Below are positions 23,444-31,926 of a stretch of 64,000 nt of DNA, one piece after another. The first letter of the stretch is position 1, and the number at the start of each line of letters is the position of its first letter. The notes under the pieces are model-generated. The model did not search any database, was not told the DNA's origin, and saw only the letters and a list, made by a program, of their open reading frames with translations. The stretch covers positions 1-64,000 of the forward strand of contig NZ_JANPLK010000077.1 of NCBI RefSeq assembly GCF_031426495.1, written 5' to 3'. Source of the DNA: Gemmatimonas sp. (lineage in GTDB: Bacteria > Gemmatimonadota > Gemmatimonadetes > Gemmatimonadales > Gemmatimonadaceae). A program made the translations under genes and the position numbers.

Positions 23444-24816
23444 AGCGTAGCGGGTGGCCGTGACGCGGCGCGGCGCCCGTTCCAGTACAGGTAGACCGGC
23501 ACGCCGAGCGCGAGCAGACCCGCGCCGCGCGCGGCATTGCCCGGGTTCGAGATGATCGAGCCGATGACAACGTAGACGGCGGCCGCGATGAAGATCAACG
23601 TCGTGACGGGATGTCCCGGCGCCTGCGCCAACGCGGGTCCGTCACGATGCGCGTCACGCCGCCGCAACACGAACAACGTGGCAGCCGTGGCGCCAAAGAA
23701 GATCCAGTCCGCGAACACCACGTAGTCCAGCAGTTGGCCGTACGTGCCCGTCAGCAGCAGCACCAGCGCGACGGCACCTTGTGCCACCAGCGCCACCACC
23801 GGCGTGCGCGTGACGGGATGGAGCGCCGCCATGCTCTGAAAGAACAGTCCGTCAGCGGCCATCGCCTGATACACGCGGGCCGACATGAGGATCACCATAC
23901 CCAGAAAGCCGATGGTTGAAGCCACGATGCCGCAAGTGATCAGGGTGCGCCCGGCCGGGCCGAGGTACACGAACATGGTGTCGGCGGCCGGCGCGGTGCT
24001 GGCGGCAAGTCCCTCGACGCCAAGGGCACGCAGATAGGCGACGTTCACCAGCAGATACGTTGCGGCCACGATCAGCACGCCTAGAATCAAGGCTCGGGGC
24101 AACGTACGCGCGGGATCGCGCAACTCTTCGGCCACGGCATTGGTCTGCTGCCATCCGCCGAACGAGAAGAGCACCGGAACGAGCGCGGCGCCCATCGCCA
24201 CCACGGTGGCGGTGATGCCTTGCGGCGGGACCAGCGGTGCAGCGGCAATGGTCGGTATTGGCAATGCGTTCGCCGGCGACATGACCAGCGCCGCGACCAC
24301 CAGGATCGCGATGGCCGACAGTTTGAGTACCGTCAGCACGTTCCCCGTGGTGGCGCCGATATTCACGCCCAACACGTTCAACAGCGTCAGCACGACGATC
24401 AGGGCGATGGCAATGGCCCGCGCGTGTTCCGGTGACCACCCCAGCAAGGTGGCCAGATAGCTGGCGCCGGTCATGGCCACGGCCGCGATGGCCCCGGTTG
24501 CCATGATCAGGAACAGCGCCCAGCCGTAAAGAAACGCCGGCAGCGTGCCGAATGCCTCGCGCAGATAGACGTAGGTGCCTCCTGCCTGCGGGCGTCGGGC
24601 GCCCAGCTCGGCGTACACGAAGCCGCCGATGATGGCCACGACGGCACCGATGCCCCAAGCGGCCAGCGTGAGCGGCGCGGTGCCGACCCGCTGTGCCACT
24701 ACCGATGGAGACAGGAAGATGCCGGAGCCGATGATGCCGCCCACGACCAGCATCGTGCCGGAGAAGAGGCCGAGGCGGGCGGCGTAACCAACCGGCTGGG
24801 GCGCGTGTATATCCAT
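23440..24816 (-). CDS. APC-family amino acid permease
   Basis: This inner-membrane secondary transporter of 458 residues has about 12 to 14 hydrophobic helices. The first helix has the APC signature (SGTMLVVGGIIGSGIF) and the second contains the Gly-rich AYAELGARRP-like loop (FVYAELGARRP). It would move amino acids in symport or exchange; the substrate is not readable. The ATG at 24816 was chosen because the longer frame upstream would run across the promoter of the divergent peptidase and has non-membrane, low-quality sequence. It is divergent from the M16 gene at 24881 with only 64 bases between. Confidence 0.9.
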   Translation of the reverse strand: MDIHAPQPVGYAARLGLFSGTMLVVGGIIGSGIFLSPSVVAQRVGTAPLTLAAWGIGAVVAIIGGFVYAELGARRPQAGGTYVYLREAFGTLPAFLYGWALFLIMATGAIAAVAMTGASYLATLLGWSPEHARAIAIALIVVLTLLNVLGVNIGATTGNVLTVLKLSAIAILVVAALVMSPANALPIPTIAAAPLVPPQGITATVVAMGAALVPVLFSFGGWQQTNAVAEELRDPARTLPRALILGVLIVAATYLLVNVAYLRALGVEGLAASTAPAADTMFVYLGPAGRTLITCGIVASTIGFLGMVILMSARVYQAMAADGLFFQSMAALHPVTRTPVVALVAQGAVALVLLLTGTYGQLLDYVVFADWIFFGATAATLFVLRRRDAHRDGPALAQAPGHPVTTLIFIAAAVYVVIGSIISNPGNAARGAGLLALGVPVYLYWNGRRAASRPPATL

Positions 24817-24880
24817 GGCGCCAAAGTGGCCTGTGTACATTTCCAGCGCTACCAGTGACCCCTCTTCGACTTTCAGAACC

Positions 24881-26263
24881 ATGACACTTCGGTATCGCGT
24901 CGGCTCCCTCACAGCGGCCTGTCTGCTGGCGCTGGGGAGCTCCGTCGGCGTCGCCACGGCCCAAAAAGCGCCGTCGATTCCCTACGAAAAATTCACGCTT
25001 CCCAATGGCCTCGAGGTGATCTTGCATGTGGATCGCTCGGTGCCCATCGTGGCCGTGGAGAATTTCTACAAGGTGGGATCGGGTGACGAAAAGCGCGGCC
25101 GCACCGGCTTTGCGCACTTGTTCGAGCACGTGATGTTCATGGGTTCGCAGAACGTCCCCGTGGGCAAGTTCGACGAATGGCTCGAAGCGGCCGGCGCGAA
25201 CAACAACGGCTCCACCAACTTCGATCGCACCAATTACTACGAAACCGGTCCGTCGAACGCCCTGCCCCTCATGCTCTGGCTCGACGCCGATCGCATGGGT
25301 TGGCTGCTGCCGACCATGGACAAGGTGAAGCTCGACCTGCAGCGCGACGTGGTGAAGAACGAACGGCGACAGAGCTACGACAATGTGCCGTATGGACGCG
25401 CCTACGAGACGATTCTGCCGGTGATGTTCCCGTCGAATCATCCGTACTCGTGGCCGGTGATCGGTTCGCTGGCCGACCTGAGCGCCGCCTCGGTCACCGA
25501 CGTGAGTGACTTCTTCCGCCAGTACTACGCGCCCAACAACGCCACGATCACGATCGCCGGCGACTTCAACGCCGACTCGGCGAAGATTTGGGTGCGCAAG
25601 TACTTCGGGAACATCCCGCGCAACGCGGAGATTGCGCGACCGGTGGTGCCCGCCGTGGCCCTGACGAAGGACACGGTGATGATGATGGAAGACCGCGTGC
25701 AGTTGCCGCGTGCGTACTACGTGTGGCACAGCGTGAAGGCCTTCAGCCCCGACGATGCCGCGCTCGATGCGCTCACGGACATCATTGCCGGTGGCAAGAG
25801 CTCGCGCCTGTACCGCACGCTGGTATACGAGAAGCAGATCGCCCAGGACGTCAGCATGGGCAACAGCTCGAGCAAGCTCGATGGCATGATCATGTTGACG
25901 GCTACCGCCAAGCCGGGCGTGCATCCACGCGAGCTCGACGCGGAGATCGCCAAGGTGATCGCCGATGTCGCAGAACGCGGCGTGACCGAACGGGAGTTGG
26001 TTCGCGTGAAGAACGGTATGCGCGCCAGCACCATCGACCGCTTGTCGAGCGTCCTCGGCAAGGCGACGCAGCTCAGCTACTACAACTATTTCGCGGGCAC
26101 GCCCGACTACATGGCCAAGGACCTCGAGCGTTATGAATCGCTCACACTCGCCGACGTCCAGCGCGTGGCGAAGCAGTACGTGGCCGGCCAGCCGAAGATC
26201 GTGCTCACCGTCGTGCCGGAAGGCAAGAAGGAACTCGCGTTGACCGCAGGAGACCTCCGCTGA
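24881..26263 (+). CDS. M16 zinc peptidase, catalytic subunit
   Basis: This 460-residue exported protein has a signal peptide (about 1-28) and an M16 (pitrilysin/insulinase-like) fold. The inverted zinc motif HxxEH is intact as HLFEH (residues 79-83), and the third ligand Glu is in KNERRQ (161), 78 residues later as expected. M16B enzymes of this length work as two-subunit clamshells that degrade peptides in the periplasm. The partner is the overlapping next gene. The start was placed at MTLRYRVG because upstream codons would precede the signal peptide and overlap the permease promoter. Confidence 0.92.
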   Translation: MTLRYRVGSLTAACLLALGSSVGVATAQKAPSIPYEKFTLPNGLEVILHVDRSVPIVAVENFYKVGSGDEKRGRTGFAHLFEHVMFMGSQNVPVGKFDEWLEAAGANNNGSTNFDRTNYYETGPSNALPLMLWLDADRMGWLLPTMDKVKLDLQRDVVKNERRQSYDNVPYGRAYETILPVMFPSNHPYSWPVIGSLADLSAASVTDVSDFFRQYYAPNNATITIAGDFNADSAKIWVRKYFGNIPRNAEIARPVVPAVALTKDTVMMMEDRVQLPRAYYVWHSVKAFSPDDAALDALTDIIAGGKSSRLYRTLVYEKQIAQDVSMGNSSSKLDGMIMLTATAKPGVHPRELDAEIAKVIADVAERGVTERELVRVKNGMRASTIDRLSSVLGKATQLSYYNYFAGTPDYMAKDLERYESLTLADVQRVAKQYVAGQPKIVLTVVPEGKKELALTAGDLR

Positions 26264-27720
26264 TGCGCCGCACCTTGATGGTTCTCGCCTCGCTGGCGTC
26301 CGCGCCGGTGATACTGTCCGCACAGGCCGTAGTGGTGCAGCCGGCATCGACCACACCGCCCAAGCTGACCGCGCCGAAACCGCTTACGCTGCCAACGATT
26401 GCCGAGCGCGTGCTGCCCAACGGTCTCAAGCTGGTGATCGTCGAGCAGCACGAGATCCCGGTGGTAGACGTGTCACTGGTGATTCGAACCGGCGCCGAGG
26501 CCGACCCCAGGGGCAAGGCCGGTCTGGCCACGCTCACCGCGAACCTGCTCGACGAAGGGGCCGGTACACGTGATGCGCTCGGACTGGCCGAGCAGATCGG
26601 ATTTCTGGCGATCGGCCTGCGCACCGGCGCCGGCTTCGAGCAGAGCACGGTGGCGATGCACTCCACCAAGGCGACACTCGACAGCGCGATCAGCCTGATG
26701 GCCGACGTGGCGCTGCGCCCCACCTTTGCCGAGAAGGAATTCCTCCGCCTCAAGAGCGAGCGCACCACGGGCTTGCTACAGGAACAGGATCGTGGGCCGG
26801 CCATGGCCGATCGCGCTTTTGCCGCGTTGGTGTACGGCGAGGCGCATCCGTATGGCCAGAACGCGATCGGCACCAAGGAGAGCACGGAGAGCCTTTCGCG
26901 CGACGACGTGCAGACTTTCTGGAAGACGTGGTACCGCCCGAACAACGCCACGCTGGTGATTGTCGGCGATCTATCGGTGGCCGAGGCGGAAGCGTTGGCG
27001 CGTCGCGCGTTCGGCTCGTGGGCGCGTGGCACGCTGCCGGCGCTCGCGGCCAAGCCTGCGCCGGCCAGTGCGGGCGGCAAGGCCACCACCATCTACATCG
27101 TGGACAAACCGAAGGCGGCGCAATCGAGCTTTCGTCTGGGCGGACTCGGCGTCGCCCGCAGCACGCCCGATTACTACCCACTGATGGTGGTGAACACGGC
27201 ACTTGGCGGATCATTCACGTCACGCCTGAACAACACGCTGCGCGAGAAGAAGGGCTACACGTATGGTGCCGGATCGAGCTTCACCATGCGCAAGGAAGCC
27301 GGCCCGTTCCGTGCCAACGCCGAAGTGGTGTCGGCCAAAACCGACTCCGCGCTCATTGAATTCATGCGGGAGCTCAAGGCGATTCGTGATCCCCTGCCGG
27401 CCGATGAGCTGGCGAAGGCTAAGCGCTATCTGCAGCTCGGGTACGCCGAGAACTTCGAGTCCACCGGTGACATCGCGGCGCAGCTGTCGCAGCTCATTCC
27501 GTACGGCCTTCCGCTCACGACGCTCGGCGCGTTCAACGCCGGCATCGGATCGGTTACCGTACAATCAGCGCAGCGCGTCGCCAACAAATACCTCGACCCT
27601 GCTAAACTCACCATCGTGATAGCCGGCGATCGCGCGACCATCGAACCCACGCTCAAGGCTACCGGCATTGCGCCGGTCGAAGTGCGCGACTCACGCGGTC
27701 GTCCGGTGATCACACCGTGA
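26263..27720 (+). CDS. M16 peptidase-like protein, non-catalytic subunit
   Basis: This 485-residue exported protein has a signal peptide (ending LSAQA) and the M16 fold, but the HxxEH position reads ATLTA (residues 89-93), so it cannot bind the catalytic zinc. It retains the Arg/Tyr region REKKGYTYGAGSSF that in M16B heterodimers positions the substrate. It therefore acts as the non-catalytic half of a heterodimer with the gene just upstream. Its ATG overlaps the upstream stop by one base (TGATG). The pair resembles mitochondrial processing peptidase and bacterial two-subunit M16 enzymes. Confidence 0.9.
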   Translation: MRRTLMVLASLASAPVILSAQAVVVQPASTTPPKLTAPKPLTLPTIAERVLPNGLKLVIVEQHEIPVVDVSLVIRTGAEADPRGKAGLATLTANLLDEGAGTRDALGLAEQIGFLAIGLRTGAGFEQSTVAMHSTKATLDSAISLMADVALRPTFAEKEFLRLKSERTTGLLQEQDRGPAMADRAFAALVYGEAHPYGQNAIGTKESTESLSRDDVQTFWKTWYRPNNATLVIVGDLSVAEAEALARRAFGSWARGTLPALAAKPAPASAGGKATTIYIVDKPKAAQSSFRLGGLGVARSTPDYYPLMVVNTALGGSFTSRLNNTLREKKGYTYGAGSSFTMRKEAGPFRANAEVVSAKTDSALIEFMRELKAIRDPLPADELAKAKRYLQLGYAENFESTGDIAAQLSQLIPYGLPLTTLGAFNAGIGSVTVQSAQRVANKYLDPAKLTIVIAGDRATIEPTLKATGIAPVEVRDSRGRPVITP

Positions 27721-28637
27721 TGCGCCGCCTCATGGGTGCCGTGCTCGTGGCCTCGAGTCTCGCCACCGCCGCTGCCTGCCGTCACGCGCCGCCGCGCGCG
27801 ATGCCCGTGGCGAACCCGGCTAACATGCTCGTCACGACCGCCTGGCTGGCCGAGCATCAGAGCGATCGCGATCTTGTGATGCTGCACGTGGGCAGCAAGG
27901 CGCAGTACGACAGCGGTCATATTGCCGGTGCGCGACACACGGCGCTGGATGAGGTGGCGCTGCCCAACGTGCCGGGAGGCCTCACGCTGCAGCTGGCGGG
28001 CGTGGAGCAGCTCACGGCGTGGGCCGTGCGCAACGGCATCGGCGACCGGACGCGCGTGATCGTGATCCCGCATGATGGTGCGCTGCAATCCGCCACGCGC
28101 GTGTTCATTACGCTCGCCTACCTTGGCGCGATGGATCGCATCTCGCTGCTGAACGGCAGCTATCAGGCGTGGAAGAGCGAGTCACGTGCGGTCACGACCA
28201 CCGCGCCCGGTGCCGCTCCGTCGGCGACATTCACGCCGAAGTTACGCCCTGACATCATCGCGACGATCGCGCAAGTGGAAGCCGCTACGAACGACAACAC
28301 GCGGCACATTGTCGACGCGCGTCTCACGCGCTTTTTCAACGGGGACGGCGGCGGATACCCGCGTCCCGGGCACATCCCGACCGCCGTGAACGTGCCGTTG
28401 TCGAGCGTGAGCACAAATGGCTACCTGAAGCCGATCGGCGAGCTGAAGACGTTGTTCGCCGACGCCGGTGTGGACCAGAACAAGCCGGTGATTACCTATT
28501 GCCACATCGGCCAGCAGGCCACGTTGCTCTGGTTCGTCGCCACGATGCTCGGGCATGATGCGCGCATGTTCGACGGATCGTTTCAGGAGTGGAGCGGCAC
28601 GGCGCGGTTGCCGGTTGTGGGCCCGCCGGCCAAGTAG
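27720..28637 (+). CDS. Rhodanese-like sulfurtransferase lipoprotein
   Basis: This 305-residue protein has a lipoprotein-like signal (ATAAAC, Cys about 20) and two rhodanese domains. The first has the GSKAQYDSGHIAGAR pattern but its active-loop Cys is replaced (IPHDGALQ), so it is catalytically silent. The second, with PGHIPTAVNVP, has the catalytic Cys in YCHIGQQATL (about 262) followed by a C-terminal GSFQEWSG. It would transfer sulfur from thiosulfate or a similar donor, outside the cytoplasm. The ATG overlaps the stop of the M16-like gene. A GTG one codon earlier could also serve as start. Confidence 0.85.
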   Translation: MRRLMGAVLVASSLATAAACRHAPPRAMPVANPANMLVTTAWLAEHQSDRDLVMLHVGSKAQYDSGHIAGARHTALDEVALPNVPGGLTLQLAGVEQLTAWAVRNGIGDRTRVIVIPHDGALQSATRVFITLAYLGAMDRISLLNGSYQAWKSESRAVTTTAPGAAPSATFTPKLRPDIIATIAQVEAATNDNTRHIVDARLTRFFNGDGGGYPRPGHIPTAVNVPLSSVSTNGYLKPIGELKTLFADAGVDQNKPVITYCHIGQQATLLWFVATMLGHDARMFDGSFQEWSGTARLPVVGPPAK

Positions 28638-28638
28638 G

Positions 28639-29625
28639 TCAGGGGCGTTCGTGCGGCGCGGCCGGCAACGGAAGGTCGACCGCGTCGTACAGATCGATTT
28701 GCGTCAGGTCGACGGAGACGCCGCCGCCGGCGCGTGTCGTATTCAGAATGTTGCGAAACCTGGCGCCCCACACCACCTCGTCGCTGCGATACGACCGACG
28801 TGACGAGACCCGCGTGGCGAACGTTTCATCGGTGCCGTGCATGAGCACGAGGATCTCCGCCTCCCGCGCCTCCAGATCACGCGCCGTCATTCCCCACAGC
28901 GGACTGTCGGCGATGATGGGGTGGACCAGCGTCCACGTCGTCGGCAAGAAGCTGACGGCACGGCGGTCAAGCGGCAGCGGATAGTAGCGACGGCCTCCGC
29001 CACCGATGTCGGTATCGCGCATCGTCACGGTCACTTGCGCTTCAAGCTCGATCAATTCGTTCCGGCGACGGTTGGCAATGCGAAACATGAGTGCCGTCCC
29101 GCCGTTGAACGGCGCGATCACGGACACGGTGCTGAACTGCAGCGCCATCGTCGGGCGCGCGAATCGCGCAAACAGGAGCCCAGTGATCAGCGCTTGCGCC
29201 ATCAAGCCGACCAGCGCTTCGACCGTCACGACGAGATTACCCGCAATCCCATTGGCGACAATGGTCCCATATCCGATCGTAGCGAAGGTCTGCACACTGA
29301 AAAAGAATGCCCGCCAGAACAGACCACCGGAGCGATCGACCGACGCGCCACTGAGTCCGTCGTTGCCGAGCAGCAGATAGACCGCGGCGAAGAGCAAATT
29401 GATGCCAACGTATGCCAGCGCCGTCCAGCCGAGAAACCGGCCCCATGTCACCGTCAGGGCATCGTGACACAAGCTGCCACCCTGCGTCCACGACAGGCCC
29501 TCGCGTCGAACATTGAACGTGCCGTCGGCATTCAAGAGTCGCTGGCCGCGCGTGTTGGACAGATCGCGTCCGAGGCCGAAGTCGCCCTTGTCTTCGCGTG
29601 GCAGCGGGGGAGGCGTCGATGACAT
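28639..29625 (-). CDS. Inward-rectifier K+ channel (KirBac-like)
   Basis: The 328-residue protein matches bacterial inward-rectifier potassium channels: an N-terminal slide-helix region, an outer helix (about 60-85), a pore helix and selectivity filter TIGYG (about 115-119), an inner helix (about 128-155) and a C-terminal cytoplasmic immunoglobulin-like beta domain with MFRIANRRRNELIE and the FLPTTWTLVHPI segment. It would assemble as a tetramer in the inner membrane and pass K+. The gene is monocistronic, convergent with the rhodanese gene (one base between stops). KirBac channels are patchily distributed, so horizontal acquisition is possible. Confidence 0.93.
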   Translation of the reverse strand: MSSTPPPLPREDKGDFGLGRDLSNTRGQRLLNADGTFNVRREGLSWTQGGSLCHDALTVTWGRFLGWTALAYVGINLLFAAVYLLLGNDGLSGASVDRSGGLFWRAFFFSVQTFATIGYGTIVANGIAGNLVVTVEALVGLMAQALITGLLFARFARPTMALQFSTVSVIAPFNGGTALMFRIANRRRNELIELEAQVTVTMRDTDIGGGGRRYYPLPLDRRAVSFLPTTWTLVHPIIADSPLWGMTARDLEAREAEILVLMHGTDETFATRVSSRRSYRSDEVVWGARFRNILNTTRAGGGVSVDLTQIDLYDAVDLPLPAAPHERP

Positions 29626-29696
29626 AGGCGGGAATTTAGCACCGCCACCCGCTATCGTACGGCCATGCCGACTCTCTCCGTTCGACCGTCACGCCC

Positions 29697-30026
29697 GTGC
29701 ATCTGACCCGGGTCAACCTGCCAGCGCTGGTGGCTCTCTGGGCGCGTGGCGTCGACGACGCGGCGCGCACGGGGAGCGCGGACCTGCCGGACGACCTCCT
29801 GCGGGTACGCCACGAAATCGCCCAACGGTTGCGCGTTCGCCCGGCGAGTGCCGAAACGCGCGACCTGCTCACCGAGTTCGACGAGGCCTTTCGCACGTTG
29901 ACGCAGGCGACGGCGCACTGCAAGTACGGCGACGAACGAGCGGCGGCCGAAGGCTGGACGGCGACGCGCGAATGGTACTTCTGGCGAACGACGGCGCGCG
30001 CCGACGTAAAGCCGTCGCCAACGTGA
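29697..30026 (+). CDS. Conserved-looking hypothetical protein (109 aa)
   Basis: I do not recognise this small soluble protein. Its start is a GTG at 29697; the nearby ATG at 29665 is out of frame. The sequence is mostly helical with a hydrophobic heptad feel (LPALVALWARGVDDAAR, EIAQRLRVRP) and ends in an aromatic segment EWYFWRTTARAD. There is no signal peptide. It lies 71 bases from the divergent KirBac gene and 38 bases before the serine hydrolase gene, so it may be co-transcribed with the latter. Confidence 0.5.
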   Translation: MHLTRVNLPALVALWARGVDDAARTGSADLPDDLLRVRHEIAQRLRVRPASAETRDLLTEFDEAFRTLTQATAHCKYGDERAAAEGWTATREWYFWRTTARADVKPSPT

Positions 30027-30064
30027 GCGCTTAACGCGAACGACGTCGTGCTCGTCTACGGGGT

Positions 30065-31219
30065 ATGACACGTTCCTCACGAATCCCCATGGCTGCGATG
30101 CTGTCGCTCTCGGCACTCGCCACTCCGACGCTCGAGGCACAGGCACCCACTGCGGCCCAGTTCGAACGGGCGGTCGCGTATGCCGCGCGCACCGATGGTC
30201 AGGCGGTCGTGGTGATGCATCGCGGACGCATTGTTCACGAGCGATACCTCGGCGATGGCAGCGCATCGAAATCGATGATGCTCGCCAGTGGCAGCAAGAG
30301 CTTTGTGGGCGTGGCGACGATCGCTGCGGTTGCGGACGGCTTGCTGCGGCTCGACCAACCGGTTGCCGACGTGCTGCCGGAGTGGAAGCGCGATCCGCGC
30401 AAGTCACGCGTGACGGTGCGCCAACTGCTTTCGCTCGAGAGCGGCATCGTGACCGGTAACCCGGGCACGGGCTGCGGGGGCCCGCGTAGCACCTGGGCCG
30501 ACGCGGTCGCGGCCCCATCGCTGGTTGAGGCTGGCACGCGGTTTCGCTACGGCCCGTATCCGTTCAGCACGATGGGTGCCGCCCTTGAGCGGGTTAATCC
30601 GCGCGAGCCGTTCGATGCCTATCTCGAACGTCGCGTGCTCACCCCGCTTGGCGTGAAGGTGGAATGGCGCCTGACGTGCGGCGACGGCAAGCCACAGCTG
30701 GCCGGCGGCGCGGCCATGACGGCACGCGACTGGGCGACGTTCGGCGAAATGATTCGCCGGGGCGGCATGCATGGCACGACGCGTATTCTGCCAGCGGAGC
30801 TCGTCGCTCAGCTATTCCGTCCGAGCTCAGTCAATCCCGCCTATGGCATGTCGTGGTGGCTGCGCGGTGCGGCGTTTCAGACCAATCCCGCCATGGGCGC
30901 CACGGGCGTCGGTGTCGGGGATGACGACACCGCGTCGGGGGCGGGATCGCGAGTACCAGCTCGCGGCCGGGTACTCGAACGGCTGAAGCAGCGCGCCGCC
31001 GCCCGACGCGGCGCCGGCGGCACCGGCCGCGGTGGTGACGCTGAGTTCCGGGCGGTCGGCGCCGAGTGGCTGCCGGGCGATCTGGTCATGGCGGTGGGGG
31101 CCGGCAAACAGCGGCTGTATCTGATCCCGTCTCAGGAGCTGGTCATTGTGCGGGTGGGACCCGTGCGGGGCGGCCGGACTTTCAACGACTCCGAGTTGTT
31201 GAACGCGCTCCTGCGGTAG
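30065..31219 (+). CDS. Secreted beta-lactamase-like serine hydrolase (class C/S12)
   Basis: This 384-residue exported protein has a signal peptide (ending LEAQA) and the serine-hydrolase fold of class C beta-lactamases and DD-peptidases. The SxxK motif is SGSK (Ser about 78), flanked by DQPVADVLPEWKRD and VTVRQLLSLESGI, typical of the family's entry. The second motif Tyr is likely in FRYGPYPFSTMG. A Gly/Ala/Arg-rich insert near 300-325 interrupts the C-terminal region. The product may be an esterase, amidase or peptidase; the substrate is not readable. The 3' end of the gene carries a copy of the 23-bp palindrome also found near 48939, which encodes the FNDSELLN residues. Confidence 0.83.
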   Translation: MTRSSRIPMAAMLSLSALATPTLEAQAPTAAQFERAVAYAARTDGQAVVVMHRGRIVHERYLGDGSASKSMMLASGSKSFVGVATIAAVADGLLRLDQPVADVLPEWKRDPRKSRVTVRQLLSLESGIVTGNPGTGCGGPRSTWADAVAAPSLVEAGTRFRYGPYPFSTMGAALERVNPREPFDAYLERRVLTPLGVKVEWRLTCGDGKPQLAGGAAMTARDWATFGEMIRRGGMHGTTRILPAELVAQLFRPSSVNPAYGMSWWLRGAAFQTNPAMGATGVGVGDDDTASGAGSRVPARGRVLERLKQRAAARRGAGGTGRGGDAEFRAVGAEWLPGDLVMAVGAGKQRLYLIPSQELVIVRVGPVRGGRTFNDSELLNALLR

Positions 31220-31269
31220 GCGCCGGCCCTGAGCTTCACCAACCGATTCAACGACTCCGAGTCGTTGAA
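31181..31269. repeat. Two copies of a 23-bp palindromic repeat
   Basis: Units at 31181-31203 and 31247-31269 have the form TTCAA-N13-TTGAA; the second is a perfect palindrome around its centre base. The first overlaps the 3' end of the serine hydrolase gene; the second is intergenic. They share their TCGGAGTCGTTGAA arm with three tandem units at 48939-49022. Confidence 0.75.
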
Positions 31270-31362
31270 CCGGTCTGCCGGGTTGGAGGCGGTCACGCGC
31301 GCGCGTAACTTTGCACACCGAGTGGCCCCGTTGGGGTTGCCGATTCCTTTTACGGAGTGCAC

Positions 31363-31926
31363 GTGACCGCTGCTGCCGACCGCTCGATCGCTGCCGCGAC
31401 CACGCCACTGATCGGTGTGGTCATGGGTAGTGCAAGCGATTTCGACACGCTCGCCCCGGCCTGCGAGATTCTCGCCGAGCTCGGTATCCCCTACGAAGCT
31501 CGGGTCGTGTCGGCGCATCGCACCCCCGACTGGCTGTTCGAGTATGCCGAGACCGCGTTCCCACGCGGCCTGCGGGCGATCATTGCCGGCGCCGGTGGCG
31601 CGGCGCACCTGCCGGGGATGCTGGCCGCCAAGACGCTGGTGCCGGTGCTTGGCGTGCCGGTCGTCGCGACGCCGCTGAACGGCATGGACGCGTTGCTGAG
31701 CATCGTGCAGATGCCGGCCGGTGTGCCGGTGGCCACCTTCGCCATCGGGAAGCCGGGCGCGTCGAATGCCGCGTTGTTTGCGGCGCAGTTGCTCGCCGCC
31801 AACGATGCCGCGTTGCGTGACATGCTCGCCGCCCGACGCAGCAACAAGGCCACCGAAGCGCTCGCGCGCCCGCTGGCGGCCCCGAACGCGATCGCCCCCA
31901 ACGACTTCATTCCTTCCGCCACGTGA
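31363..31926 (+). CDS. purE: 5-(carboxyamino)imidazole ribonucleotide mutase
   Basis: PurE (187 residues) converts N5-CAIR to CAIR in purine biosynthesis. The class I signature is clear: GVVMGSASDFDTL, then ARVVSAHRTPDW with the catalytic His, and AIIAGAGGAAHLPGM. The GTG at 31363 follows GGAG by five bases, which decides it over the GTG two codons earlier. The coding end overlaps purK as GTGA, so both steps of the N5-CAIR route are made together. The C-terminal 30 residues are longer than in the minimal enzyme. Confidence 0.96.
   Translation: MTAAADRSIAAATTPLIGVVMGSASDFDTLAPACEILAELGIPYEARVVSAHRTPDWLFEYAETAFPRGLRAIIAGAGGAAHLPGMLAAKTLVPVLGVPVVATPLNGMDALLSIVQMPAGVPVATFAIGKPGASNAALFAAQLLAANDAALRDMLAARRSNKATEALARPLAAPNAIAPNDFIPSAT

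Noticed and set aside
23852..26356. An 834-codon minus-strand open frame across the permease and M16 genes
   Set aside because: It is antisense to an intact HxxEH peptidase and out of frame with the permease. Its composition is Arg/His-rich shadow sequence.
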